A DNA stretch of 15,439 bases, taken from JBHHXR01 sp046757205. Lineage in GTDB: Bacteria > Pseudomonadota > Alphaproteobacteria > Rhodobacterales > Rhodobacteraceae. Location of the stretch: the NCBI GenBank assembly GCA_046757205.1, contig JBHHXR010000060.1, forward strand, positions 1 through 15,439, in the 5' to 3' direction. The position numbers were made by a program, and so were the translations under genes. Positions 1 through 5,931 of this stretch are shown in pieces (position 1 is the first letter of the stretch; the number at the start of each line of letters is the position of its first letter). The notes under the pieces were generated by a model. The model searched no databases. It was not told where the DNA came from and saw nothing but the letters and a program-made list of their open reading frames with translations.

Positions 1-630
1 CACCAGATCGACATCGAAGCCCTTCAGCGGGCGCGGGCCGCGGTCGATGATCACCGGTGCGCTGCCGGCACGCGCCGAGATATGGGCGAACTCGAAGGAG
101 ATGAAGCCGCCGCCGACGAACAGGATGCGCGCCGGAAGCGCGTCCAGTTCCATGAACTCGGCGTTGTCGAGCGCATGTTCGGCGCCCGGAACGCCGAGCG
201 GGCGCGGCCGGGCGCCGGCGGCCACGAGGAATTTCCTCGCCTGGTAGCCGGTCTCGCCGACGCGCAGCGTGTTCGCGCCGGTGAACCGCGCCGTGCCGTG
301 CAGCGTGGTCACGCCGTTCCCTGTCAGGCCGGCCTCCATCCTGGCGGGTGCCGGGTCGGTGAAGCCGCGCTTGTGGCGCATCAGCGCCGGCCAGTCGATC
401 CTGAGCCCCTGCGGGTCGATGCCCTTGCCGCGCATCAGGCGGGCAGCGTCGATGACTTCCGCGCCGCGGCGCAGGATCTTCTTCGGGTCGCAGCCGCGCA
501 GCGCGCAGGTGCCGCCATAGGGCAGTTCGTCGACGATGGCGACCGACCAGCCGGCGCGGGCGCATTTGTTGGCCGCGCCGATGCCGGCCATGCCGGCGCC
601 GATGACGATCAGATCGAACGTTTGGCTCAT
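1..630 (-). CDS. Glutathione reductase-like FAD/NAD(P) pyridine nucleotide-disulfide oxidoreductase, 3' part missing
   Basis: The first 210 residues are present and the frame stays open to the window edge, so the C-terminal NAD(P) and dimerisation parts are not visible. An FAD-binding GAGMAG lies at residues 11-16. The redox-active motif GGTCALRGCDPKK has a CX4C pair (Cys42, Cys47), as in glutathione reductase, MerA and lipoamide dehydrogenase. The start of a second dinucleotide fold, FVGGGFISFE, is at 171-180. The ATG at 630 overlaps the merB stop (ATGA), which argues for translational coupling and membership of the mer operon. The lack of a MerA-type NVGC motif suggests it is not a second mercuric reductase. 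Its substrate cannot be told; a low-molecular-weight disulfide or a Hg-thiol adduct is a guess from context. Family assignment is secure, specific function is not. Confidence 0.85.
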   Translation of the reverse strand, partial: MSQTFDLIVIGAGMAGIGAANKCARAGWSVAIVDELPYGGTCALRGCDPKKILRRGAEVIDAARLMRGKGIDPQGLRIDWPALMRHKRGFTDPAPARMEAGLTGNGVTTLHGTARFTGANTLRVGETGYQARKFLVAAGARPRPLGVPGAEHALDNAEFMELDALPARILFVGGGFISFEFAHISARAGSAPVIIDRGPRPLKGFDVDLV

Positions 631-1346
631 CCGGTGGCCCTCCCGTTGTCGCGGCGAAGGAACGGGCGGAAGATCGCGGCGCCGGCCTGCACCGCCTGCC
701 CGACGCCGAGCGCGAAGCCTTCCGGTACTTGCGCCTGCCGGGCGCGCCACGCGCCGAGGTGATTGGGCGAACAGAACAGCAGCATGGCCTGGCATTGCGT
801 TTCCGCGGCGCAGCCTTCCACCGCTACGATCCCTGCCCAGACGCAGGCCGCGCCGGGCGACACCGCCGCCACGCCGAGCCCGCCCCCTTCGATGTCGACG
901 CGGATTTCGGCCTCGCAGACCGGGCAGCGCGACGCCACCCGCGCCGCCCGCCCGGCCATGGCCCCGGCGCCGAGCGCGTCGATGGCGCAGACGGCAAAGA
1001 GGCTTCTTCCGCCGATGGTCACGCGGTGCCGCGTCTGGCCAGTGGAAAACGGATAGGCCGCCGCGATGCCGCGCGCGCCGGGGACCACGAGGTCGCGGGC
1101 CACGAGATCGCCGAGCAGGTCCTTGTCGAGACCGGCCGGATCGGGCGGGGCGCCGGTGTCGAGATAGCTTCGCAGGATGTCCCGGTGCAGCCGCCGCGCG
1201 GCGCGGGGAAACGCTTCCCAGCGCCTGCGCATCCGCCAGTCCGCCAGGAGCGCGCGCAGCGCCCGGGCCACCGTGATGTCGGACACCACCGACATGTCCA
1301 GACAGTCCAGACCGCCGCCCTCGCCGGTCCGGGCCTCTGCGGTCAT
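627..1346 (-). CDS. merB: Alkylmercury (organomercurial) lyase MerB
   Basis: MerB protonolyses the carbon-mercury bond of organomercurials, giving a hydrocarbon plus Hg(II), which MerA should then reduce in the cytoplasm. The 239-residue product keeps the catalytic set known from plasmid R831b MerB. Cys120 and Asp123 in FAVCAIDALG match Cys96/Asp99, Cys185 in ETQCQAMLLFCS matches Cys159, and Cys141 matches the structural Cys117. YPFSTGQTRHRVTIGG precedes the first catalytic Cys as in the family. The ATG at 1346 overlaps the upstream ccdA-like stop (ATGA), and its own stop overlaps the next start, so it is tightly coupled in the operon. A second ATG at 1295 (residue 18) is possible; neither has a strong Shine-Dalgarno. 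The protein is somewhat longer than R831b MerB because of an N-terminal extension. Confidence 0.92.
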   Translation of the reverse strand: MTAEARTGEGGGLDCLDMSVVSDITVARALRALLADWRMRRRWEAFPRAARRLHRDILRSYLDTGAPPDPAGLDKDLLGDLVARDLVVPGARGIAAAYPFSTGQTRHRVTIGGRSLFAVCAIDALGAGAMAGRAARVASRCPVCEAEIRVDIEGGGLGVAAVSPGAACVWAGIVAVEGCAAETQCQAMLLFCSPNHLGAWRARQAQVPEGFALGVGQAVQAGAAIFRPFLRRDNGRATG

Positions 1347-2188
1347 CGCCCGGTGTCCGACGATCCGGCGCCGGTGCGCCGCCAGGCCAGCCACAGGCCG
1401 GCCAGGATCAGCACCAGGCCGATGCCCGATACCGCCAGGCCGGGCCCCTCGGACAGCCAAATGTTGAGGCTGGAGGACAGGTAGGATCCCTCGTCCAGCA
1501 TGCGCCGCGTCCGGTCCGGCACGTCGTCGAACTCCCGCACCCAGGACAGGAAGAGAGAGACCCCGGCGACCGCCACCAGCGCCCCGGAGAGGCGCCGGAT
1601 AGCGCCGGCCGGCAGTCTCGCGGCCACCGTAAGCCCGGTGCCCGACAGCGCCGCTGCCACCGACACCACGACCAGCACGCTGGACGCGCCGAGAAGGAAC
1701 GCCACGAGGTTGACCAGGTTCAACTCGCCGCCGCCGAGCAGCGAGGTCCCCAGCACCGCCATGAAGATCGGCAGCGTACAGGACAGCGAAACCACCCCGT
1801 AGGACAGCCCGAAGCCGAGCGCGCCGTGCCGGTCGCTGATGCGCCGGCAGGTGTTGACGCCCGCGACGTTCGGCAGCCGCAGACCGGTGAGCTGCATCAG
1901 GCCGACGGCGATCAGAATCGCGCCGACCGCGGTGCCGAAGTACTTCAGCGCCGATCCCAGCCACAGCGAACCGGAGGAAACCAGCACACCCGCCGCCGCG
2001 AACACCACGACGAACCCGACCGCCGCCGCCGCGCCGTTTCTGGTGGCGCGCAGGAAGGTCGTCGCGCCCCGGCCGCTTTCCTGACCGGCGACCTGCGCGG
2101 CGAACCATGCCGGCAGCAGCGCAAACCCGCAGGGGTTGACCGTCGCGACCGCCCCGGCGGTGAAGGCGAACAAGAGTGCTGTATTCAA
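1343..2188 (-). CDS. CcdA/DsbD-type transmembrane thiol-disulfide electron transporter
   Basis: This 281-residue polytopic membrane protein has six or seven hydrophobic segments. Cys20 in NPCGFALLP of the first segment and Cys137 in LSCTLPIF of the fourth form the Cys pair by which CcdA/DsbD proteins carry electrons from cytoplasmic thioredoxin across the inner membrane. A hydrophilic loop near residues 220-250 precedes a final hydrophobic segment. The start is TTG at 2188, with GGGAG six bases upstream; no better ATG is nearby. It lies 63 bp after the second CysCys gene and overlaps merB. In this setting it may supply reducing power to extracytoplasmic or membrane thiols oxidised or blocked by mercury, which is inference. 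A role in cytochrome c maturation is less likely because no ccm gene is visible nearby. Confidence 0.85.
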   Translation of the reverse strand: MNTALLFAFTAGAVATVNPCGFALLPAWFAAQVAGQESGRGATTFLRATRNGAAAAVGFVVVFAAAGVLVSSGSLWLGSALKYFGTAVGAILIAVGLMQLTGLRLPNVAGVNTCRRISDRHGALGFGLSYGVVSLSCTLPIFMAVLGTSLLGGGELNLVNLVAFLLGASSVLVVVSVAAALSGTGLTVAARLPAGAIRRLSGALVAVAGVSLFLSWVREFDDVPDRTRRMLDEGSYLSSSLNIWLSEGPGLAVSGIGLVLILAGLWLAWRRTGAGSSDTGR

Positions 2189-2231
2189 TTCAAGCTCCCA
2201 CAGATGTGCCCGGCCCGCCGCGCTGCGGCCG

Positions 2232-2250
2232 CCGGACGGCGGACGTCCGG
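2232..2250 (-). other. Inverted repeat just after the 2252-2563 gene
   Basis: CCGGAC and GTCCGG form perfect 6-bp arms around a 7-nt loop. The hairpin sits one base past the stop of the second CysCys membrane protein and before the ccdA-like gene. There is no T run, so it is more likely an mRNA-stability or attenuation hairpin inside the operon than a full terminator. The function is not demonstrated. Confidence 0.3.
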
Positions 2251-2251
2251 T

Positions 2252-2563
2252 CTAGGCGGAACGCGGCGAGGCCGCGCGCCGGCCAGCGGCGTCCCCGGTC
2301 TTGTCGTCCCGCGTGTGCCGCGCCACCGGCCCCGGACGGTCCGTATCCGGGATCCGGGACTTGCGGCGGGAGGACATCCGGTAGGCGATGGCCGCCACGG
2401 CGACCGCCAGCACGGCGATGCCGGCGACGCGCGCCGGACCGCTGCCCAGCCACGCCACCACGGTTCCGAGGCCGAGCGCTCCCGTCGCCACCAGCAGTAT
2501 GCCGCCGCAGCAGACCGCATGCACCACGGCCATCGCTGCCATGCCGCCGTTTTCCCTTTTCAT
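2252..2563 (-). CDS. Small CysCys inner-membrane protein, probable mercury transport accessory
   Basis: The 103-residue product has two predicted membrane helices (about 8-33 and 43-62). A vicinal pair, Cys18-Cys19 in HAVCCGGILL, lies in the first helix, the layout used by MerT and MerF to pass Hg(II) inward. A polar Arg/Asp-rich tail of about 40 residues follows. It is not MerE (which has CPC) or MerC, and it is not clearly MerF. The gene resembles the 4387-4626 product in the CCGG motif, helix arrangement and basic end, so the two may be paralogues. The ATG at 2563 has an excellent AGGAGG five bases upstream that starts in the merA stop region, giving a 10-bp gap. The transport role is inferred from architecture and operon position. 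Confidence 0.75.
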   Translation of the reverse strand: MKRENGGMAAMAVVHAVCCGGILLVATGALGLGTVVAWLGSGPARVAGIAVLAVAVAAIAYRMSSRRKSRIPDTDRPGPVARHTRDDKTGDAAGRRAASPRSA

Positions 2564-2573
2564 GCCAGCCTCC

Positions 2574-4003
2574 TCATCCCGCGCAGCAGGACAGTTTCGC
2601 CACGTCCATGTCGAAGGTCTGGGCCGCCAGTTTCAGCCCCTCCACCGTCGTCAGATACGGGAAAATCGTCTCGCCCAGCGCCTTCGTCGTCATGCCGAAT
2701 TTCAGCGCCATGGCCAGCGTCTGGATGCTGTCGGAGCCTTCCGGCGCGATGATCTGGCCGCCCAGCAGGCGGTCGGTCTCGAGATCCGCCACCAGCTTGA
2801 TCAGCCCGCGCGTATCGCGCGCCGCCAGCGCCCGCGGCACCTGGTCGAGCGGCACCACCGAGGTTTTCACGTCATGGCCCTGCGCCTTCGCCTCGGCCTC
2901 GCTCAGCCCAACGCCTGCGACCTGCGGATCGGTGAACACCACCCACGGCATGGCATCGTTGGTGTAGCGCAGCACCTCGTCCGCCACCGCGTTTCTCGCC
3001 GCGATCTTGGCGCCGTAAGCCGCCATGTAGACGAACTGCTCGCGGTCGGTGACGTCGCCGGCGGCGTAAACGCCGGGCACCGATGTCTGCATGTCGTCGC
3101 CGACGACGATGGCGCCGCGCCGGTCGAGTTCGACGCCAATTTCCTCCAGTCCCATGCCGTCCGTATTGGGGCGCCGCCCGGCGGTCACCACCAGCCTTTC
3201 AGAGGTGATCTCCAACGGCTCGCCGTTTTTCTCGACACGGACCGTCACGCCCTTTTCGTCCTGCCGGCAGGCATGGTAGGTGATGCCGCAAAGCATGGTG
3301 ATGCCCTCGGCGCGGAACGATTCCGTCAGCGCCGCGGAAACTTCCGGCTCCGCCCCCGGCAACAGCCGCGAGCGGCAGACCACCGTCACCTTGACGCCGA
3401 AGCGCGCCATCATCAGCGCCAGTTCCGCGCCGATGTAGCCGCCGCCGATGAAGGTCAGGCTGTCAGGCAAAGACTTCAGAGCCAGCACGCCGGTACTGTC
3501 CAGCGTCTCAACCCTGTCGATACCGTCGATCGGCGGCAGTGACGGGCGCCCGCCCGTGGCGATGATGATCTTCGGCACCTCCAGGGTGCGGCCGTTTACC
3601 GACACGCCCCCTCGACCAGCCGCGCCGGGCCTTCCTCAATGTAGTCCACCAGTTCGTACCCCGGCAGCAGGTCGGCGTATTTCTTCTGCCGCAGCGCGGC
3701 AACTAGATCGTCCTTGGCGGCGACAAGCCTCGCCCAGTCGTCGACGCGGGCATCGCCGGAAAGGCCTGGGAAGCGCGCCGCCGCCTTCGCCCCGTGCACC
3801 GCCTCGGCGGCGCGGATCATCGCCTTCGACGGCACGCAGCCGACGTTGACGCAGGTGCCGCCGATGGTGCCGTGTCCGATCAGCGCCACCCGCTTGCCGG
3901 CGTCGGCCGCCGTTATCGCGGCGGAAAATCCGGCCGATCCGGCGCCGATGACGGCGAGGTCATATCCGCCGCGCCCGCCATTCGATTTGTGCCAGTCCTT
4001 CAT
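2574..4003 (-). pseudogene. merA: Mercuric reductase MerA, interrupted by a one-base frameshift
   Basis: MerA uses NADPH and FAD to reduce Hg(II) to volatile Hg(0) in the cytoplasm. The ATG at 4003 (GGGAG six bases upstream) overlaps the preceding small gene as ATGA. The first frame encodes the FAD site GAGSAG and the redox motif GGTCVNVGCVPSK (Cys51, Cys56), then ends with a TAA at 3598-3596 after VEGACR. The remaining 343 residues continue in the next frame from about 3605, covering the NAD(P) fold (FIGGGYIGAELA), the FAD-binding TSVPGVYAAGDVT and the C-terminal Hg-delivery motif LSCCAG. Adding one G to the five-G run at 3611-3607 restores a continuous protein of about 476 residues. No N-terminal MerP-like domain is present. 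The break may be a sequencing error, a recent mutation or recoding. All key residues survive, so the frames have not decayed. Confidence 0.9.
3607..3611 (-). other. Frameshift site in merA (G5 run on the coding strand)
   Basis: The coding strand reads GAG GGG GC GTG TCG GTA AAC. A sixth G would give Glu-Gly-Gly-Val-Ser-Val-Asn and join the two merA frames exactly where the homology switches frame. A GTG at 3605 opens the second frame, but the G run lies only one base upstream, so independent initiation with a normal ribosome-binding site looks unlikely. Confidence 0.85.
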
Positions 4004-4146
4004 CTCTCGCTCCCGTACACGTCGCGCGCTTCCGTTTCCGGGCGCTTGGTCAGCAGACAGACGATCGCCGCCGCCGCCAGAAGCGGCGTCGCCATGAAAA
4101 ACATGCCGGTCGTCATGCCGACCAGCGAGCGGCATCCCATCATCAT
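4000..4146 (-). CDS. 48-residue single-span membrane protein between merF and merA
   Basis: I do not recognise this protein. It starts with three consecutive ATG codons (first at 4146), with GAGGGG nine bases upstream. It has one hydrophobic segment (VGMTTGMFFMATPLLAAAAI, about residues 9-28, running on to VCLL) and ends in a charged tail. Cysteines lie at about positions 5 and 30. The stop overlaps the merA ATG (ATGA), and the start is 13 bp after the merF stop, so it is embedded in the operon and probably coupled to merA translation. It is methionine-rich, with about seven Met in the first 20 residues, which could matter for soft-metal binding, but this is speculative. It could also be a remnant kept only for coupling. 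Confidence 0.5.
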   Translation of the reverse strand: MMMGCRSLVGMTTGMFFMATPLLAAAAIVCLLTKRPETEARDVYGSER

Positions 4147-4159
4147 CGGTTGGTGCCCC

Positions 4160-4390
4160 TCAATTGTCCTGCGCCCGGCGTTCCTTGCGCCAGAGCGCAT
4201 AGATCGTCAGAAGCAGGAACGCCCCAAGCGCCGGGAAAAGCACGGCGTCGAGATAGCCCACCAGCGCCGACAGACCGACGATCCCGAACAACACCACCAG
4301 TATCGGGGTAAAGCAGCACAGCGCCGCCACCGCGGTTCCGATTATTCCCACTTTCAACAAGCCGCTGCCCGGCCGGCGTTCATCACTCAT
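4160..4390 (-). CDS. merF: Mercuric ion transport protein MerF
   Basis: MerF is a small two-helix inner-membrane importer of Hg(II). The 76-residue product matches the family along its length: GTAVAALCCFTPILVVLFG carries vicinal Cys25-Cys26 in helix 1, followed by the conserved VGLSALVGYLD loop, helix 2 and a basic end (ALWRKERR). The second Cys pair found at the C-terminus of well-studied MerF is absent; the tail is RRAQDN. The ATG at 4390 overlaps the stop of the preceding CysCys gene (ATGA). It would hand mercury from the periplasm to MerA or cytosolic thiols, in parallel with MerT. Confidence 0.92.
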   Translation of the reverse strand: MSDERRPGSGLLKVGIIGTAVAALCCFTPILVVLFGIVGLSALVGYLDAVLFPALGAFLLLTIYALWRKERRAQDN

Positions 4391-4626
4391 TTCTCTTCTG
4401 CCTCAATTGTTCTTTCACATAACGTTCGACGGCGGCGCATCATCCAGATCACGAGTGCCGCGCCCGCTGCCAGGCCTGCCGCGGCCAGACCACCGAAGCC
4501 GGCAAACCAACTGCCAAGGCCCCCCGCCAAGGCGCCGAGCAGCACAGTTCCGCCGCCGCAGCACACCACCATGACCGGCACCGCGACGATGGCCGCAACG
4601 ATACCGGCCTTTGAGTCTTCACCCAT
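4387..4626 (-). CDS. Small CysCys inner-membrane protein, probable mercury transporter
   Basis: The 79-residue product has two hydrophobic helices (about 8-32 and 42-63). Vicinal Cys22-Cys23 lie in MVVCCGGGTVLLG, and a basic MMRRRR stop-transfer end is followed by a short tail with one more Cys. The plan is that of MerF/MerT, but the sequence around the Cys pair (CCGGG, no Pro) differs from MerF (CCFTP), so I leave it unnamed. It resembles the 2252-2563 product and may share ancestry with it. The ATG at 4626 follows merP by 21 bp, with AGGGGC about seven bases upstream, and the stop overlaps the merF ATG. The mercury role rests on architecture and location. Confidence 0.78.
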   Translation of the reverse strand: MGEDSKAGIVAAIVAVPVMVVCCGGGTVLLGALAGGLGSWFAGFGGLAAAGLAAGAALVIWMMRRRRTLCERTIEAEEK

Positions 4627-4647
4627 CGAATTCGCCCCTATTGCGTG

Positions 4648-4956
4648 TCAGGAGCTGGAATTTGCGACAACCTGCGCCGGGTATCCGTAGCTGACCACCG
4701 CGTCAGCAATTGAAGACGGCGTAGCGTTGGCGTCGTCGTAGGACACCACGTAAACGGCGGTGTCGTAGGTGTCGCCACGGATGAATTTCACGATCTCGAC
4801 ACTGTCATCAACCGACTTCATCGCTTCCGCGGCAATGTAGGCGCAAGACCCGCAAAACAGGCCGCCCACGGAAATCCTGGCCTGCTGTTCACCGGCAACG
4901 GCAAAGCCGCCCGAAGCCAGAGCCAGAAGACCGGCCGCAAAGAGTGTCTTTTTCAT
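4648..4956 (-). CDS. merP: Periplasmic mercury-binding protein MerP (divergent)
   Basis: MerP captures Hg(II) in the periplasm and passes it to the membrane importers. The 102-residue product begins with a signal peptide (MKKTLFAAGLLALASGGFAV, likely cleaved after Ala21). The mature domain has the metal site GLFCGSC, Cys35 and Cys38, in the position of the GMTCxxC of heavy-metal-associated domains. The ferredoxin-like remainder ends with SYGYPAQVV, like the family's GYP ending. The Gly-Leu-Phe in place of Gly-Met-Thr and the long central YDTAVYVVSYDD strand make it an atypical member. The ATG at 4956 has GGGGAGG four bases upstream. It starts 17 bp after merT. Confidence 0.85.
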   Translation of the reverse strand: MKKTLFAAGLLALASGGFAVAGEQQARISVGGLFCGSCAYIAAEAMKSVDDSVEIVKFIRGDTYDTAVYVVSYDDANATPSSIADAVVSYGYPAQVVANSSS

Positions 4957-4973
4957 TTAGCCTCCCCTTTATT

Positions 4974-5381
4974 TCAGAATGTCAGGAACAGCGGCAGCGT
5001 GTAGGGAAACACCATCGCCACAGCGATGATCGCCGCCGCCGCCCACAGAATGCTCCGCATCACCCGGCGGTTGACCGGGCGGGTGCAAGCACCTTCGTCA
5101 CAGGCCTTCGCCGGCACCGGGCGGTAGGCTTTCCAGAATCCGTAGCCGAGAAACGCGGCGCTGATCGAGAAGGTGATCCATTTGTACTGGTAGAGTGCCC
5201 CGAGCTGACCCAGGAAAACGCCGGTCACACCGAGGCTCACCAATACCAGCGGAAGAATGCAGCACGACGTCATCGCCAGAGCACCGGCAACGCTCAACCA
5301 TGTCGAGGCCCAGGCGCTGCGGTCGGTTCCTGCGCCGTGCTGGAAAACGCCCGGTGCCCGCTCTGCGGTATTGTCGGTCAT
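4974..5381 (-). CDS. merT: Mercuric ion transporter MerT
   Basis: MerT takes Hg(II) from MerP across the inner membrane. The 135-residue product has three hydrophobic helices. Vicinal Cys40-Cys41 are in helix 1 (MTSCCILPLVLVSLG), and a second pair, Cys94 and Cys99 in KACDEGACTRP, is in the cytoplasmic loop between helices 2 and 3, as in the family. It is the first gene after the MerR-controlled promoter; the predicted transcript start is about 20-25 bases upstream. The ATG at 5381 is chosen. An in-frame GTG at 5390, with AGAGG five bases ahead, is a real alternative that would add three residues. Confidence 0.93.
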   Translation of the reverse strand: MTDNTAERAPGVFQHGAGTDRSAWASTWLSVAGALAMTSCCILPLVLVSLGVTGVFLGQLGALYQYKWITFSISAAFLGYGFWKAYRPVPAKACDEGACTRPVNRRVMRSILWAAAAIIAVAMVFPYTLPLFLTF

Positions 5382-5392
5382 GCGAATCACTC

Positions 5393-5421
5393 TTGCCTCT
5401 GTGCGGGTCCCTTTCTAGGGT
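5393..5421 (+). promoter_or_regulatory. Candidate merR promoter
   Basis: TTGCCT (5393-5398) and TAGGGT (5416-5421) are 17 bp apart on the plus strand, with the MerR dyad directly downstream. This would give the usual autorepression of merR. The match to consensus is moderate. Confidence 0.4.
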
Positions 5422-5442
5422 CTGTAGGTGATACAGGTTCAA
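5412..5442 (-). promoter_or_regulatory. MerR-controlled mer promoter/operator
   Basis: On the minus strand the -35 TTGAAC (5442-5437) and -10 TAGAAA (5417-5412) are separated by exactly 19 bp, the over-long spacer that MerR-family activators correct by distorting DNA. The spacer holds a perfect dyad, CTGTA (5422-5426) and TACAG (5432-5436), with a 5-bp centre. It drives merT and the whole downstream operon. Confidence 0.9.
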
Positions 5443-5454
5443 GGGGTTTCCGCC

Positions 5455-5931
5455 ATGCCCGAAAGTCACCGTTCCGTGAAGGGACTGCGCCGCATCGATC
5501 TGTCCCGCAGAACCGGCTGCAACCTGGAAACCATCCGCTATTACGAGGGCATCGGCGTGATGCCCGAACCGCCGCGCTCGGCCAAAGGCCACAGGGTCTA
5601 TGACGAAAACCACGTATCACGCCTGAGTTTCGTCATGCGGGCGCGCGAGCTTGGCTTCACGCTGGAGGAAATCCGCGGCCTGCTGCAACTCGTCGACGGC
5701 GGCCTGCAGACCTGTGCCGAAGTCCGGAAACTCGCCGGGGAACGGCTGGCCGACGTGCGCGCCAGGATATCGGACCTCAAGAGGATCGAGACCGTGCTGG
5801 CTGAAACCGTCGCCGAATGCTCCGGAGAGAACGTGCCGGAATGCGCGGTTCTGGAGGCGTTGGCAAAACCGGCCGGGTTCACGGCCCGCCGATTTCGCGG
5901 TGCCGCGGGCAGCTCACCAGGTGATCGTTGA
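5455..5931 (+). CDS. merR: Mercury-responsive transcriptional regulator MerR
   Basis: MerR represses, then on binding Hg(II) activates, the divergent mer promoter. An N-terminal winged helix-turn-helix (GCNLETIRYYEGIGVMPEPP, residues 21-40, with RSAKGHRVYDE after it) is followed by a long dimerisation helix. Hg ligands are Cys87, Cys122 and Cys130. The 35-residue distance between the first two equals Cys82-Cys117 of Tn501 MerR, but the last pair is CX7C rather than CX8C. The ATG at 5455 has AAGGGG eight bases upstream; the earlier in-frame GTG at 5428 lies inside the operator and is rejected. At 158 residues the protein is longer than usual. Residues after about 142 are read from the antisense strand of tag, so the natural stop seems to have been lost at the junction. 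Confidence 0.93.
   Translation: MPESHRSVKGLRRIDLSRRTGCNLETIRYYEGIGVMPEPPRSAKGHRVYDENHVSRLSFVMRARELGFTLEEIRGLLQLVDGGLQTCAEVRKLAGERLADVRARISDLKRIETVLAETVAECSGENVPECAVLEALAKPAGFTARRFRGAAGSSPGDR

Noticed and set aside
82..762. 226-codon plus-strand open frame at the left edge
   Set aside because: It is antisense to the well-supported reductase and merB genes and shows no domain.
1347..2108. Open frame continuing upstream of merB, giving a 493-residue protein
   Set aside because: The extra part lies over the ccdA-like gene in another frame and is Arg/Gly-rich, like a shadow of GC-rich coding DNA; merB homology begins only after 1346.
2252..2563. Naming the 103-residue protein MerE
   Set aside because: MerE carries a CPC motif in its first helix; this protein has CCGG and a different helix sequence.
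3603..3605. Independent GTG start for the second part of merA, as a split two-subunit enzyme
   Set aside because: The G run is only one base from the GTG, too close for a Shine-Dalgarno, and the halves do not divide at a domain boundary.
5428..5454. GTG start for merR nine codons upstream
   Set aside because: It lies inside the MerR operator, between the -35 and -10 of the mer promoter, and the ATG at 5455 has a good ribosome-binding site.
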